Positions 24,316 through 32,932 of a stretch of DNA of 64,000 nucleotides are shown here, piece by piece. The stretch's first letter is position 1. Each line of letters begins with the position of its first letter. The stretch covers positions 2,356,001-2,420,000 of the forward strand of contig BTPP01000004.1 in assembly GCA_037102815.1 (NCBI GenBank), read 5' to 3'. Position numbers and translations under genes: made by a program. The notes below the pieces were generated by a model that worked only from the letters and a program-made list of their open reading frames with translations, did not search any database and was not told where the DNA came from. Source of the DNA: Neurospora intermedia. Its lineage: Eukaryota; Ascomycota; Sordariomycetes; Sordariales; Sordariaceae.

Positions 24316-24772
24316 ATCCCTCTTCCTTCACCGGTCTGGCCATGTACACATTAACCGGGTGCTCTTGAAGGTGGTTGGGTTTGTATAGAGATGTTGGCAT
24401 ATTGTGATGGAGCTCTGGTTCATAGATGTTAGACGTAGCATTGTTAGAGAGTATCATACCCCTTATTTAAGTGCAAATACGGTCTCTTCCGGTCAACGTA
24501 TCGCTCCAATCACTGTGATGTCATTGCATTATCAGAAAGCACCCATCAGCCCCTGAGTCCAACGGAATAAATTTTGATTCGGTTTTTTTTATTTTATTCT
24601 CGCCCTGGCACAACTAGACTTGCCTGTCATTCTTTGTCCTTCTTTTCTTTTCACAACCAATGCTTCTGGTATCAATATACATTTCGTAGCCTCTTCTGAA
24701 TTTCAAGTCAACATCTGTCACCCCTTTCTTCTCTTCCTTTCCGTTAGTCCGTTAATAATATTAAAAGGGCTT
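24316..24772. other. Convergent 3' intergenic region
   Basis: The stretch between the stop codons of DUS1 (+) and CWC22 (-). It is AT- and pyrimidine-rich and must hold both 3' UTRs. No gene is seen. Confidence 0.6.
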
Positions 24773-27700
24773 CTAATCAACTCTTCCCCGCTTAGCAACT
24801 GGTGACCTGGACCTGTACCTGGACCTCGAACTCGAACTAGATCTTGACCTAGAGCTGCTATACGATCTCCTCCGCTTGTTGTTCCCAACCGCCGGGCTTG
24901 GCGACCTGCTGACAACTCTCCTAGACCCTGTGGCGGCATCCGCTAGCGGTGGAGGTGACCGGGTTCGCGATCTCGAGTATGAGCGATCCCGCCGTCCTCC
25001 ACGAGCGGGAGCCGGGCCAGCTCGGCCTGTATCCCTACCCGCCGGCCCGTTGCCTCTAATCGGTATCGGAGACCTTGATCGTGACCGACTGTAGCTCCCT
25101 CGGCGAAGACGCTGTTGGGGAGGGGGATGTGGCGAGCGACTTGCCGAGTAGGAACCTTCTCTACGACGCTTGCCGGAAGCGGCAGCGGCTCTGTCGTTGT
25201 TGCTAACGGGTGCTCGACCACGGGTGGGATAACCACGAGCAGGCGGGGGGGATAGCGAGCGCGAGTATGACCTGCTACGGCTAAGGGTTCCCGAGCGGCC
25301 GCGGCGGATGGGCGGCGCCGCTGGGGAGCGGGTACGAGAGCGCGAGCGCGAGGGTGAGCGGGAGTACCGGTCGTAGCTACGCCCACGGCCGCGGGGTGGC
25401 GGGCTGGGAGACCGGGAGTCCACCGCTCTTCGCCTTGGAGGAGACCGCGAAACGGATTTCGAGACGGAGCGGCTGTAGCTACGGCTACGACTCCTGCTCC
25501 GGCTTGGTGTCCGGCTGTAGGATCTGCCTCTGCCACGACGAGGAGGGGTGCGCGAGAGCGAACGTCCGCGGGTGTCCTTCCGAGGCGTCAGGGAACGAGA
25601 GCGTGAACGGGATGAGTAAGAAGAATAGGAAGAGTAGCTGGATACGGACTCGGAATCAGAATCCGCTGGAGGTGCTGGCAGGGCAGGTTTTGGCATGTTT
25701 GCTAGGAAGGTACGCATCTCGTCGGTAAGATAACCCATCTTGATGGATGTGAAGTAGTTGATAGAGAAGCGAATGTTACGCGGCTCATCATGAGGGAAGA
25801 TGCCTTGCAGACTAGGCTGGAGGGTCTCCTCACTCATGCGAGCCTTCAACTTCGCAGAGCCAATATTCTCCTGGAGATCTTCAAATAGGATCTTGATAAA
25901 GATACGGCTGGCAGAGGTTGTTTCTTCCTCATTTAGGTGGATAACCGAGAAAACGTGCCAGCCAATGGCATCGGTAGCCAAAAGATGCCCAAAGAACCTA
26001 GCAATGTTGCGAAGCTTGTTGGTCTCGTATCGGTGAATCGTGGAGTAGTACTTGGCGAATGATTCCTCGAACAAGTCCATCCACATCCTGTTAAGACGGG
26101 CAAAGCGCTCTCCTAGCAAGCCCATAAACTTCAAATAGACCTTCTCCTGGGCGCATGACTCGACAATCATCGACACCAATTCGGCCTCCTGGCCGGCAGG
26201 GAGCCGCAACTTCATAAGCTTGTGCGCAGCTTCTTCGGGATCGGCACTCGACTGGATGCTGAGATAGATAGTCCTTCTGAGGTTGACGAGATCCGCATTA
26301 CTCTGGTCCTTGATCTCCAACGCCTTCTGTTCCTCGTCCTCCGATTCCGACCCGCTCTCCGACTCGTCGTCGTCATCGTCATCTTCGTCGTCGTCGCTAG
26401 CCTCACCCAAGATCTCCGCCTTCAACTTCTTGTATTCCTCCTCGTTCTCCTCCCAGTTGGGATCCATCTTGAACACATTGAGTCCATCTTGCGGGTCGAT
26501 TTCGTCGTCAAGCCCAATCCGGTGTGTGATTTGATCCTCCTCTTCGACGAGATCCAATTCCTCCTTGATAACCGGGTTGTCCTTGTACTTGTCCTTGCGC
26601 ACCTGGAAAAGCACCTCGATCATGTACTGCGTACGACGGTCGATATCGGCCTCGTGAAGAATGTTGCGGAACTGGTCGAAAACGGCATGGGCGATGGCCG
26701 GGGACATCTCCTCCAAAAACAAGCCGACTTCCCTCATGAGGCCGACAGCGATTTCGACGCTGTCATCCGTGGGCTTGGCAAGCAGCAGCAGCAGAATCTG
26801 GGCGGCAATCATCTCGTGGACAACCTGGTTGTTGACGAGATGGGCTATGAACATGGTCGACGAGAGGCAAACCGCCTTGTCGTTTCTCTTGAACGCCTTG
26901 CGGAAACGCAGGACGAGCCTCTTGACAAGGAGTTCGCCCACCTGGGGTAGCTTTGTGTTGCAAATCGCAGCCAAGCAAGCATAAATGGGGGTGAAGGGCA
27001 AACTGGCATGTTGGGCCTTCAGCAGACTCTGGCAAAACAGACCGCGGCCACGGATGAGGTTCTCGCCAAAGAGTTCGGGGACCACAAACTTGATGTTGGC
27101 AGTGTTGACCTTGTTAACCAGACCGTTGACAGACTTCTTCAGTGCCTCCCAAGCCATACGCTGGTATTCCCTGGTCTTCTTGTCGGTGATAGCAGCCTGG
27201 AGGGCACGTAGCCTGTGCGGGGGTAGGTACACACCCTGACTGCGTAGGTTCAAGAGCTTCTGGTACTCTGCTCTGGCGTCGGCAAGCTTTTCCTCCTCGG
27301 TCTTGACGGCCGCAGGGGGTGGCGTCGGGGTGCGCTCCTTCCTTGCCGGTCTATAGTCGCCACCGGCATCGCGATGGCGCGGAGGAGGGGGTTGTCCTCT
27401 CGGCGGAGGAGAACGTGAATGACGGCGTGGTGGCGGCGAGCGTGCCCGAGGGGAAGATGAGCGATCATCACGGCGCGCTGGTGAGCCCTCTCTCGGAGAC
27501 GGCGAGCGGACAGAGCGTCGGGAAGGCGATTGGCTGCGGGGTGTAGGCGAACGGGATCGTGGGTGTGAGTGCGGCTGGTCTCTTGGTGAGAGAGAGCGAT
27601 CCCGGCGAGGAGATGGCGAAGGTGTGCGTTCGCCTGGTGATCGATACGGCGACGGATCGCGGGGAGGAGGTGAGGGTGTACGTTCACCAGGGGACCGAGA

Positions 27701-27802
27701 GCCGTCTTCGTCCTGGGGCGAAGGTGACTGGGTCCTGGGGGACGGGGATCGGGTCGCGTCGTGAGGATGGCTACGCGACGGAGACCTGTCTGCCGAAGCC
27801 AT
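24773..27802 (-). CDS. cwc22: Pre-mRNA-splicing factor CWC22
   Basis: Intronless 1009-aa frame, ATG at 27802-27800. CWC22 is a spliceosome component needed for catalytic activation, and in species with an exon-junction complex it escorts eIF4A3. Order of parts: an N-terminal Ser/Arg/Pro-rich region (residues 1-165); a linker EEKLADARAEYQKLLNLRSQ; a MIF4G domain at about 220-405 (LVNKVNTANIKFVVPELFGE, NLIRGRGLFCQSLLKAQ, IYACLAAICNTKLPQVGELL); an acidic linker with DDDEDDDDDDESESGSESED; an MA3 domain at about 515-640 (LRRTIYLSIQSSADPEEAAH, IVESCAQEKVYLKFMGLLGE); a conserved tail; and a long RS-rich C-terminus of about 240 residues. The length fits the filamentous-fungal orthologues. It is convergent with DUS1, and the MULE lies about 0.35 kb upstream of its start. 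Confidence 0.95.
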   Translation of the reverse strand: MASADRSPSRSHPHDATRSPSPRTQSPSPQDEDGSRSPGERTPSPPPRDPSPYRSPGERTPSPSPRRDRSLSPRDQPHSHPRSRSPTPRSQSPSRRSVRSPSPREGSPARRDDRSSSPRARSPPPRRHSRSPPPRGQPPPPRHRDAGGDYRPARKERTPTPPPAAVKTEEEKLADARAEYQKLLNLRSQGVYLPPHRLRALQAAITDKKTREYQRMAWEALKKSVNGLVNKVNTANIKFVVPELFGENLIRGRGLFCQSLLKAQHASLPFTPIYACLAAICNTKLPQVGELLVKRLVLRFRKAFKRNDKAVCLSSTMFIAHLVNNQVVHEMIAAQILLLLLAKPTDDSVEIAVGLMREVGLFLEEMSPAIAHAVFDQFRNILHEADIDRRTQYMIEVLFQVRKDKYKDNPVIKEELDLVEEEDQITHRIGLDDEIDPQDGLNVFKMDPNWEENEEEYKKLKAEILGEASDDDEDDDDDDESESGSESEDEEQKALEIKDQSNADLVNLRRTIYLSIQSSADPEEAAHKLMKLRLPAGQEAELVSMIVESCAQEKVYLKFMGLLGERFARLNRMWMDLFEESFAKYYSTIHRYETNKLRNIARFFGHLLATDAIGWHVFSVIHLNEEETTSASRIFIKILFEDLQENIGSAKLKARMSEETLQPSLQGIFPHDEPRNIRFSINYFTSIKMGYLTDEMRTFLANMPKPALPAPPADSDSESVSSYSSYSSYSSRSRSRSLTPRKDTRGRSLSRTPPRRGRGRSYSRTPSRSRSRSRSYSRSVSKSVSRSPPRRRAVDSRSPSPPPRGRGRSYDRYSRSPSRSRSRTRSPAAPPIRRGRSGTLSRSRSYSRSLSPPPARGYPTRGRAPVSNNDRAAAASGKRRREGSYSASRSPHPPPQQRLRRGSYSRSRSRSPIPIRGNGPAGRDTGRAGPAPARGGRRDRSYSRSRTRSPPPLADAATGSRRVVSRSPSPAVGNNKRRRSYSSSRSRSSSSSRSRYRSRSPVAKRGRVD

Positions 27803-27979
27803 CGTGAAGAATTATCCTTGTCTCTGTTTTCTTTTGTCCAAAACAAGTATCCGGTGTGCTGAGAATTGACTGAGTCGTCTCGAGGTCTCGTCAAGGAAGT
27901 GATTCAAGATGTAAAAGAAAAGAAGAAATCACCAACTGCTGGCCACTACTGGTGCCTCGCGCAAGTTGTTGCTTACGAC

Positions 27980-28005
27980 AAGGCAAGGCAAGGCAAGGCA
28001 AGGCA
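27980..28005. repeat. (AAGGC)5 minisatellite
   Basis: Five tandem AAGGC units in the CWC22 upstream region, between the CWC22 start codon and the left end of the MULE. Confidence 0.85.
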
Positions 28006-28156
28006 ACCTGAACTGCCGGGACCGTGAGAGGTGACGGGAGTGGCCGCAACCAAAACTTCCTTGAAGGCTGGTGTGGAGTTTACAGAAGTAGCAAGTGGAG
28101 CTGTTCCCTTCCTTCTGAAAAGCAAAGCCATCGACGGTCCACTAACGTCAGCGAGC

Positions 28157-28220
28157 GAACCGGATAAAGTGACTGTATGCCTCGCTAATGTGACGGATCT
28201 CTAACCCGAAGGAGAAGGCC
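28157..28220 (+). repeat. MULE left terminal inverted repeat
   Basis: Begins GAACCGGATAAAGTGACTGT and ends GGAGAAGGCC. It is the exact reverse complement of 31359-31422. Confidence 0.95.
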
Positions 28221-28406
28221 CAGCCATAGTCCCACTTTCTGGTCCCACATGTCATGTGAATGTCAGCCACGCTGTAATCTCCACCAAAATGACATGGGCA
28301 CAACATTTGTATGGGATTCTTATGTGAAGTCTTAAATCGTGAATACTGCAATTGTGAGGCGCTTGAGCAGTATGGTGTATTATTACGTGTGAAAATGCAA
28401 ATATCG

Positions 28407-31171
28407 CTAAAATCGTATAATCCCTTCTCCCCACCGCCCAGCGGCTCCCTGTGAGGGCACTGGAGGCGCGTCTCTATTACCCCCTCGCTGCGGCGTTGAG
28501 GGTATTACAATCGCTGCCGGCGCCGGCACTGGCTGTTGACTCGCCAGCTGTTGAGTCGCCGGCTGCTGACTCCCAGTCATCGCTACCAGAGTATTGACTG
28601 CGCCCATGAGGTTATTGATCTGTTGAGACTGCTGCTGTGTGACTTGCGTTAACGTGAGCCGTTGTCTCTTGGGCGGCGGTCGCGGGGCATCGTGAGCTGG
28701 GTCGCAGCGAGTACTGTTGTTACCCCGTGCTTGCGGCGGGAGATTTTCAGGGTAAGCGCTCTGAGGGATGGGTTGAGGACCGTTGATAACTGGCGCCACG
28801 TTATTATTATTGCGACGAGTCACGACTTTATCCGGGTCTTCTTCGTTGACCAGAGCCAGGAATTCTGCAGAGAGTGGCTAGTGCCGGTCAGTTTGGTGTA
28901 CTCACACTAGTAAATGGTCGGGGGTAAAGGATAAGTAAGAAACTCACGACGTCGGGCTTGAGCCGCCAGTGTAAATCGATATGCTGTAGACTCAACCGCG
29001 CGTTGCCCAGGAGTAGAGCACGAATCTCGTGCCAGCAAGGGAGACCATATTGCCCGCGAAATCGACCGGTACAGACTGGGCGCTCGTGCGGTGGGTGCGC
29101 TTTTATCCACGACTCTGCAAGCTCGACTTGCCGGGAGACCAACTCGAGAGCGGCGAAGCTCACCAGATACCGCAGCTTCTTTAGCACGGGGGCGTTGTAC
29201 TTGCGCACGCGCTTTGAGGTCTCCTCAGCGTATCGCGCAGTGAACTTCTCCTTCAACCGCGAGAGACTGCCCTCGATGGCGCCCAGTAGAGTGTTGAGAT
29301 CGACGAGACGGTTCTTGAGCAGCTTCTTGAGTACGCCGTGGGCGCTCTCAGTGCGGGACGTGACGCGGATTCCAAAATTGCGGTGCAATTTAATATGGAA
29401 TTGTGCAAACTCGCGACAAATGGGCAGGTAAACTTTGAGCAAATATTCGATAATGGCTAATGAGAGGTGGTTAACGCCGGCGCCAGGGAACTCGTATGGA
29501 CAAAGACTCACGCTTTTGGGTGGGAAACTCGGCCATCAACGTCCGCCAGCGTTGAAAGAAATCGGGCTCAGTATCAGAGTAAACGACAGCTGCCCACGCG
29601 GCCAAAATCCCGTCCGCATTATCAAGCCACTCTCTGCCAGAGCCGGCGGGGGCGCGCGCGTTGAGTTGACCGCTGAGAGCATTGCGGGTTGCTTCATTCA
29701 AGTGTTGTCGTCGATCCTCTGCTGAAAGAAGTCTAACACCGACTTGACGGGCATCGTTGCTGTTGTTGGCGGGATTAATGAAGTCAACCGCGCTGACTTC
29801 ATTAATCCCATCGTCGTCTGCTCTCAAGTGGCTGCCGTCGCTGCCTCTCTCGCCGAGAGCAGTTCCATCAAGCGTCCCAATCCACTTCTTTTTGACGTTG
29901 AACGCGACGTTCTTCATGACGTGCCACAGGCAAATTTGGTGCTGAGTGTCATGGTTGAATATCTCGCGGGCGGCACGCTTGAACGCGCGATCGTAGTCGG
30001 TAATAATTACCCGCGGGCGAGCAATATTATTGTCAGCAAGCAAGCGCTCGAGTACTCGAAGAACCCAGGCAAAAGACTCCTCCTTCTCGCCACTCAACAA
30101 GCAATAACCGATATTGAATGTGGTGTGCATGGCCGTTAACCCGCTGATTTGCAATAACGGCATGTCAAATCGGTTGACTTTGTAAGTACAGTCTAAAGAC
30201 CATACCTCTGGATTCTTCCTCCACTGATCAATACACCAGTCGTAAGTCCAGAACACGCGATCGATGGGACCGTCACTCGCGTCGTCAGAAGGATGACTGG
30301 GCTTCTTATCTCCGTTGTCTTTGGAATCTTTTACACCCTTAAGCTCACTGTCTCCCTTCCGATGAAGCCGGCACACGACAGCGGGGTCATTCTGGAGAGC
30401 GTGCAAGAACTGCTGAGTCGGCGTGAGAGCCCCCGCCTTTTCGACTTTGGCCGTGGCGAGTATGTTCAAGATGTCCCGATTTTTGATCTTGGCGTCTGGG
30501 TAGTCGGCTTGGATCGCGGCAGCGATGTCTCCAGATGTATTTTTGGGCTGTTTCGCATACTTTAACACGCTCTCGACCATGGGAGCAGTGCGGGCAAGCC
30601 GACGGTGACCAGGTAAGTAAGCAGCGGTTGAGGGGTCGAGATCATGGAGATGAAGGTGCTGACTGCAAACGAACCGCCAGGTCCCCGCCTTCTTGAGCTC
30701 CTTATCACTCTGGTAAAGAACCGCTTTTGCCTTCCACTCACACCCCTTCTTTGACGACTTCGAGTTAACGCGCTGACCGGTGGGCTCGCGATTAGGGTGG
30801 CGGTCTTTGCCCTCACCGCAGACGAGGTCATACCGCCTTGGGTTACGGTCCTTATCGAAGTTACTGCTGCGGATCTTCGCGATGTAGAAGCCTTTCTCCC
30901 TCGCCACGTCGTTGATACCACGAAAGAGACTGTCGAAATCATGCCACTTTTGCGACTGAAGCCGACGAATGTACGACGGGGTCTCGTCTCCCTCCTCCTC
31001 CTCCTCCGACTCCTCCACACTAGAATCCTCACCAGACTCGTCGGAGTCATCGGCGGCGGGGGTACCAGACTTGACGGCGGCCGTCACGGCTGTCACGGCG
31101 GGCGCGTCACCACCAGTAAGATCAATTACGGCGGCGAAGCTCGAAATATCAGGGTACGCGGTGGCGGGCAT
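28407..31171 (-). CDS. MULE transposase with FAR1-like zinc finger and MULE DDE domain
   Basis: Three exons: 31171-29512, 29456-28948 and 28877-28407. Introns are 29511-29457 (GTGAGT...ATTAG) and 28947-28878 (GTGAGT...ACTAG). Phases match, giving 879 aa with no internal stop. After an acidic N-terminus there is a FAR1/WRKY-GCM1-like DNA-binding region (about residues 75-180, Cys118, Cys144 and a CSQHLHLH cluster). The MULE catalytic domain follows: first Asp at about 327 in SLDCTYKVNRF, second Asp at about 392 in VIITDYDRAFKRA, and a candidate Glu in VTSRTESAHGVLKK of exon 2. A SWIM-like zinc motif (C-T-G-R-F ... LPCWHE) follows, then a Gln/Pro-rich tail. The transposase would cut at the terminal repeats and reinsert the element. 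The ATG at 31171 is the first in-frame one (MPATAYPD). An in-frame TTG upstream is not used in the model. Confidence 0.88.
29771..29809. repeat. Perfect 16-bp inverted repeat (hairpin) inside the transposase gene
   Basis: Arms GGGATTAATGAAGTCA (29771-29786) and TGACTTCATTAATCCC (29794-29809) are exact reverse complements around a 7-nt loop ACCGCGC. It lies in the non-conserved insert of transposase exon 1 and is translated in frame (DGINEVSAVDFINPA on the minus strand). Confidence 0.92.
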
Positions 31172-31358
31172 ACTGGGCAGGATATGAGGGCGATTGAACA
31201 ATAAACACCAAAAATCTGAGCGACGACGGCAATATGGTACGCGATATGGCAAGGTACGTGAGACCCGACACGATTTCTGCTATGGGAATTGTACCATGTT
31301 GTTCCCTGCAGAATTTGCGTGTGGCTGACATCCACCCATACTGCGACCCAGAAGTGGG

Positions 31359-31422
31359 GGCCTTCTCCTTCGGGTTAGAGATCCGTCACATTAGCGAGGC
31401 ATACAGTCACTTTATCCGGTTC
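31359..31422 (-). repeat. MULE right terminal inverted repeat
   Basis: Begins GGCCTTCTCCTTCGGGTTAG and ends CTTTATCCGGTTC. It is the exact inverse of the left repeat and is followed directly by the target duplication. Confidence 0.95.
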
Positions 31423-31687
31423 GTCAGCGAGCCGCTTGTGCTCAACGCGCCACCCCTGAAACAGTGACGCTACGGTTCGCAAATGGCAGCTGGACTCCGC
31501 TTTCCGTAAGTGGCCAGGTCGCTATTAGTGCTGGTGTTCGGTGTTCTCATCAGCATCAACTCACCACCACACGCGGGAGCGATACCTCTACTTTACTTTT
31601 TTTTCTTCTTCTCTCGTTGCAACAGCTAAACCACCTTCACCAACTACCACGTCACTCATTTAACCAACCTTTTCGATCAAATCGACA

Positions 31688-32183
31688 ATGGTGTGTTTCC
31701 AATCGCTAGCTGCCCGAACCCCGAAGGCGCCATCATGACAAGACGGAAACCGAAGGAATTGAACACTCGGCTAACCCCTAATCCCTATATCACCACAGCT
31801 CGACAAACTCGTGGGCCTCGCCATGCTCGTGGCCGCCACCTTCGTCTTCCTCTACTATACCATCTGGACTCTGTTGATGGTGCGTTCCAACATTCTCCGA
31901 TAGCCCCCCCAAAACCCCGGGATGCCCCAGGATCCAGCCATCTTCCTATTCCTTCTCGAAAGAAAAAAAAAACTAACAAACCACCAATCTCCAGCCCTTC
32001 GTCGACTCCGACCACCCCCTGCAAAACGTTTTCCCCCCTCGCGAATGGGCCATTCGCATCCCCGTGATCCTCATCCTGCTTGGCGCATCCGTTGTCGGCT
32101 CCTTTTTGAGCATGGTGATGATCAAGAGCAACAGGAAGAAGGCAGCCAAGGCTAAGGCCGCGGCGGCTAAAAAGAAGGCCTAA
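31688..32183 (+). CDS. dpm2: DPM2, dolichol-phosphate-mannose synthase regulatory subunit
   Basis: A small gene of three coding exons: 31688-31690 (the ATG alone), 31799-31879 and 31995-32183. Introns are 31691-31798 (GTGTGT...CACAG) and 31880-31994 (GTGCGT...TCCAG). The product is 90 aa, close to the family's usual 80-90. Two membrane helices are visible: LVGLAMLVAATFVFLYYTIW and IRIPVILILLGASVVGSFLS. Between them lies the loop PFVDSDHPLQNVFPPREWA, whose spaced acidic and Pro residues are typical of DPM2. A Lys/Ala-rich tail (KSNRKKAAKAKAAAAKKKA) is probably cytosolic. DPM2 stabilises the DPM1 catalytic subunit in the ER membrane, where dolichol-P-mannose is made for N-glycans, O-mannosylation and GPI anchors. 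It may also join the GPI-GlcNAc transferase. The MULE ends 255 bp upstream of its ATG. Confidence 0.9.
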
Positions 32184-32932
32184 AACCTAGGCTCTTCTTG
32201 CCCGGCCTCTATGACAGGCGCATCGCGGTTAGCATTGGGGCTGGAGACATCGAGGACGGTCAGTTGGTTTAGGTGCAAAGATATGTATATACTAGCGAAA
32301 CTAGGTGAATACAGAAATCTGAAAAGGGGAAGAATTGAACGGCACCGAGATCGGTCAGCGTGTGGGATCAGGGCACTATCTCCGGCGACTTGGGTGTTTC
32401 TTGGATTTTCTCCGTATACATGAATACTACGGGAATTCGATAAGTCTGTTAACTCTCTTCGGCGCATATTTAGAATAGGTTGCTAGGGGGAGTAGTCTCG
32501 GATCATCAGACTCTATTGCGCACTATCACATGCTCTCACCAGGGATCGAACACGTTTGCAAAGTTGCTCGTCTATTATTTGCTTGTTTCGCTTTACTGGT
32601 TTCCGTAAATGCTAATTACTCAAGTAGCAACCCAATATCTGCCCAGTGTCCCCTATCAAAGTTGCATGCTCACAGCACAACCATCTCCAACAAAGCTGGT
32701 ACCCAAACTCCATCCTAGCCCCAGCAAGAGGTGGACGCAAAAGCAGAGCCATTAATGGCAAATGCGAATAAGCCATGGTTGATCATTACAATCCAAAGTT
32801 TCTGCTTCGATTCGTTTGTGGTTGTAGATCTCACCACCGTCAAAACAGCCAAGCAGATCCTTAAATCAAGTCAAACAAGCTAGCACACACTGCGCCGGTG
32901 GGGGAAAAAAGGACGGCTGTTCCTGGCTTCGC
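32184..32932. other. Convergent intergenic region
   Basis: 749 bp between the stop codons of DPM2 (+) and the BCAS3-family gene (-). It must hold both 3' UTRs. No gene is seen. Confidence 0.55.

Larger units (their letters stand above)
28147..31432 (-). mobile_element. Mutator-like (MULE, Hop-like) DNA transposon with target-site duplications
   Basis: The element proper is 28157-31422 (3,266 bp). Its terminal inverted repeats at 28157-28220 and 31359-31422 are identical over 64 of 64 bases by eye; weaker inverted similarity continues inward to about 28,269 and 31,321. A perfect 10-bp target duplication GTCAGCGAGC flanks it (28147-28156 and 31423-31432), within the 8-11 bp typical of MULEs. 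It carries one spliced transposase gene. Size and layout resemble the Hop element known from Fusarium. It shows none of the CpA depletion seen at the right of the window. Perfect ends and an open coding sequence suggest a recent, possibly active insertion. Confidence 0.93.

Noticed and set aside
31171-31252. Upstream extension of the MULE transposase frame
   Set aside because: The extra codons begin at a non-ATG codon; the first in-frame ATG at 31171 gives a normal start.
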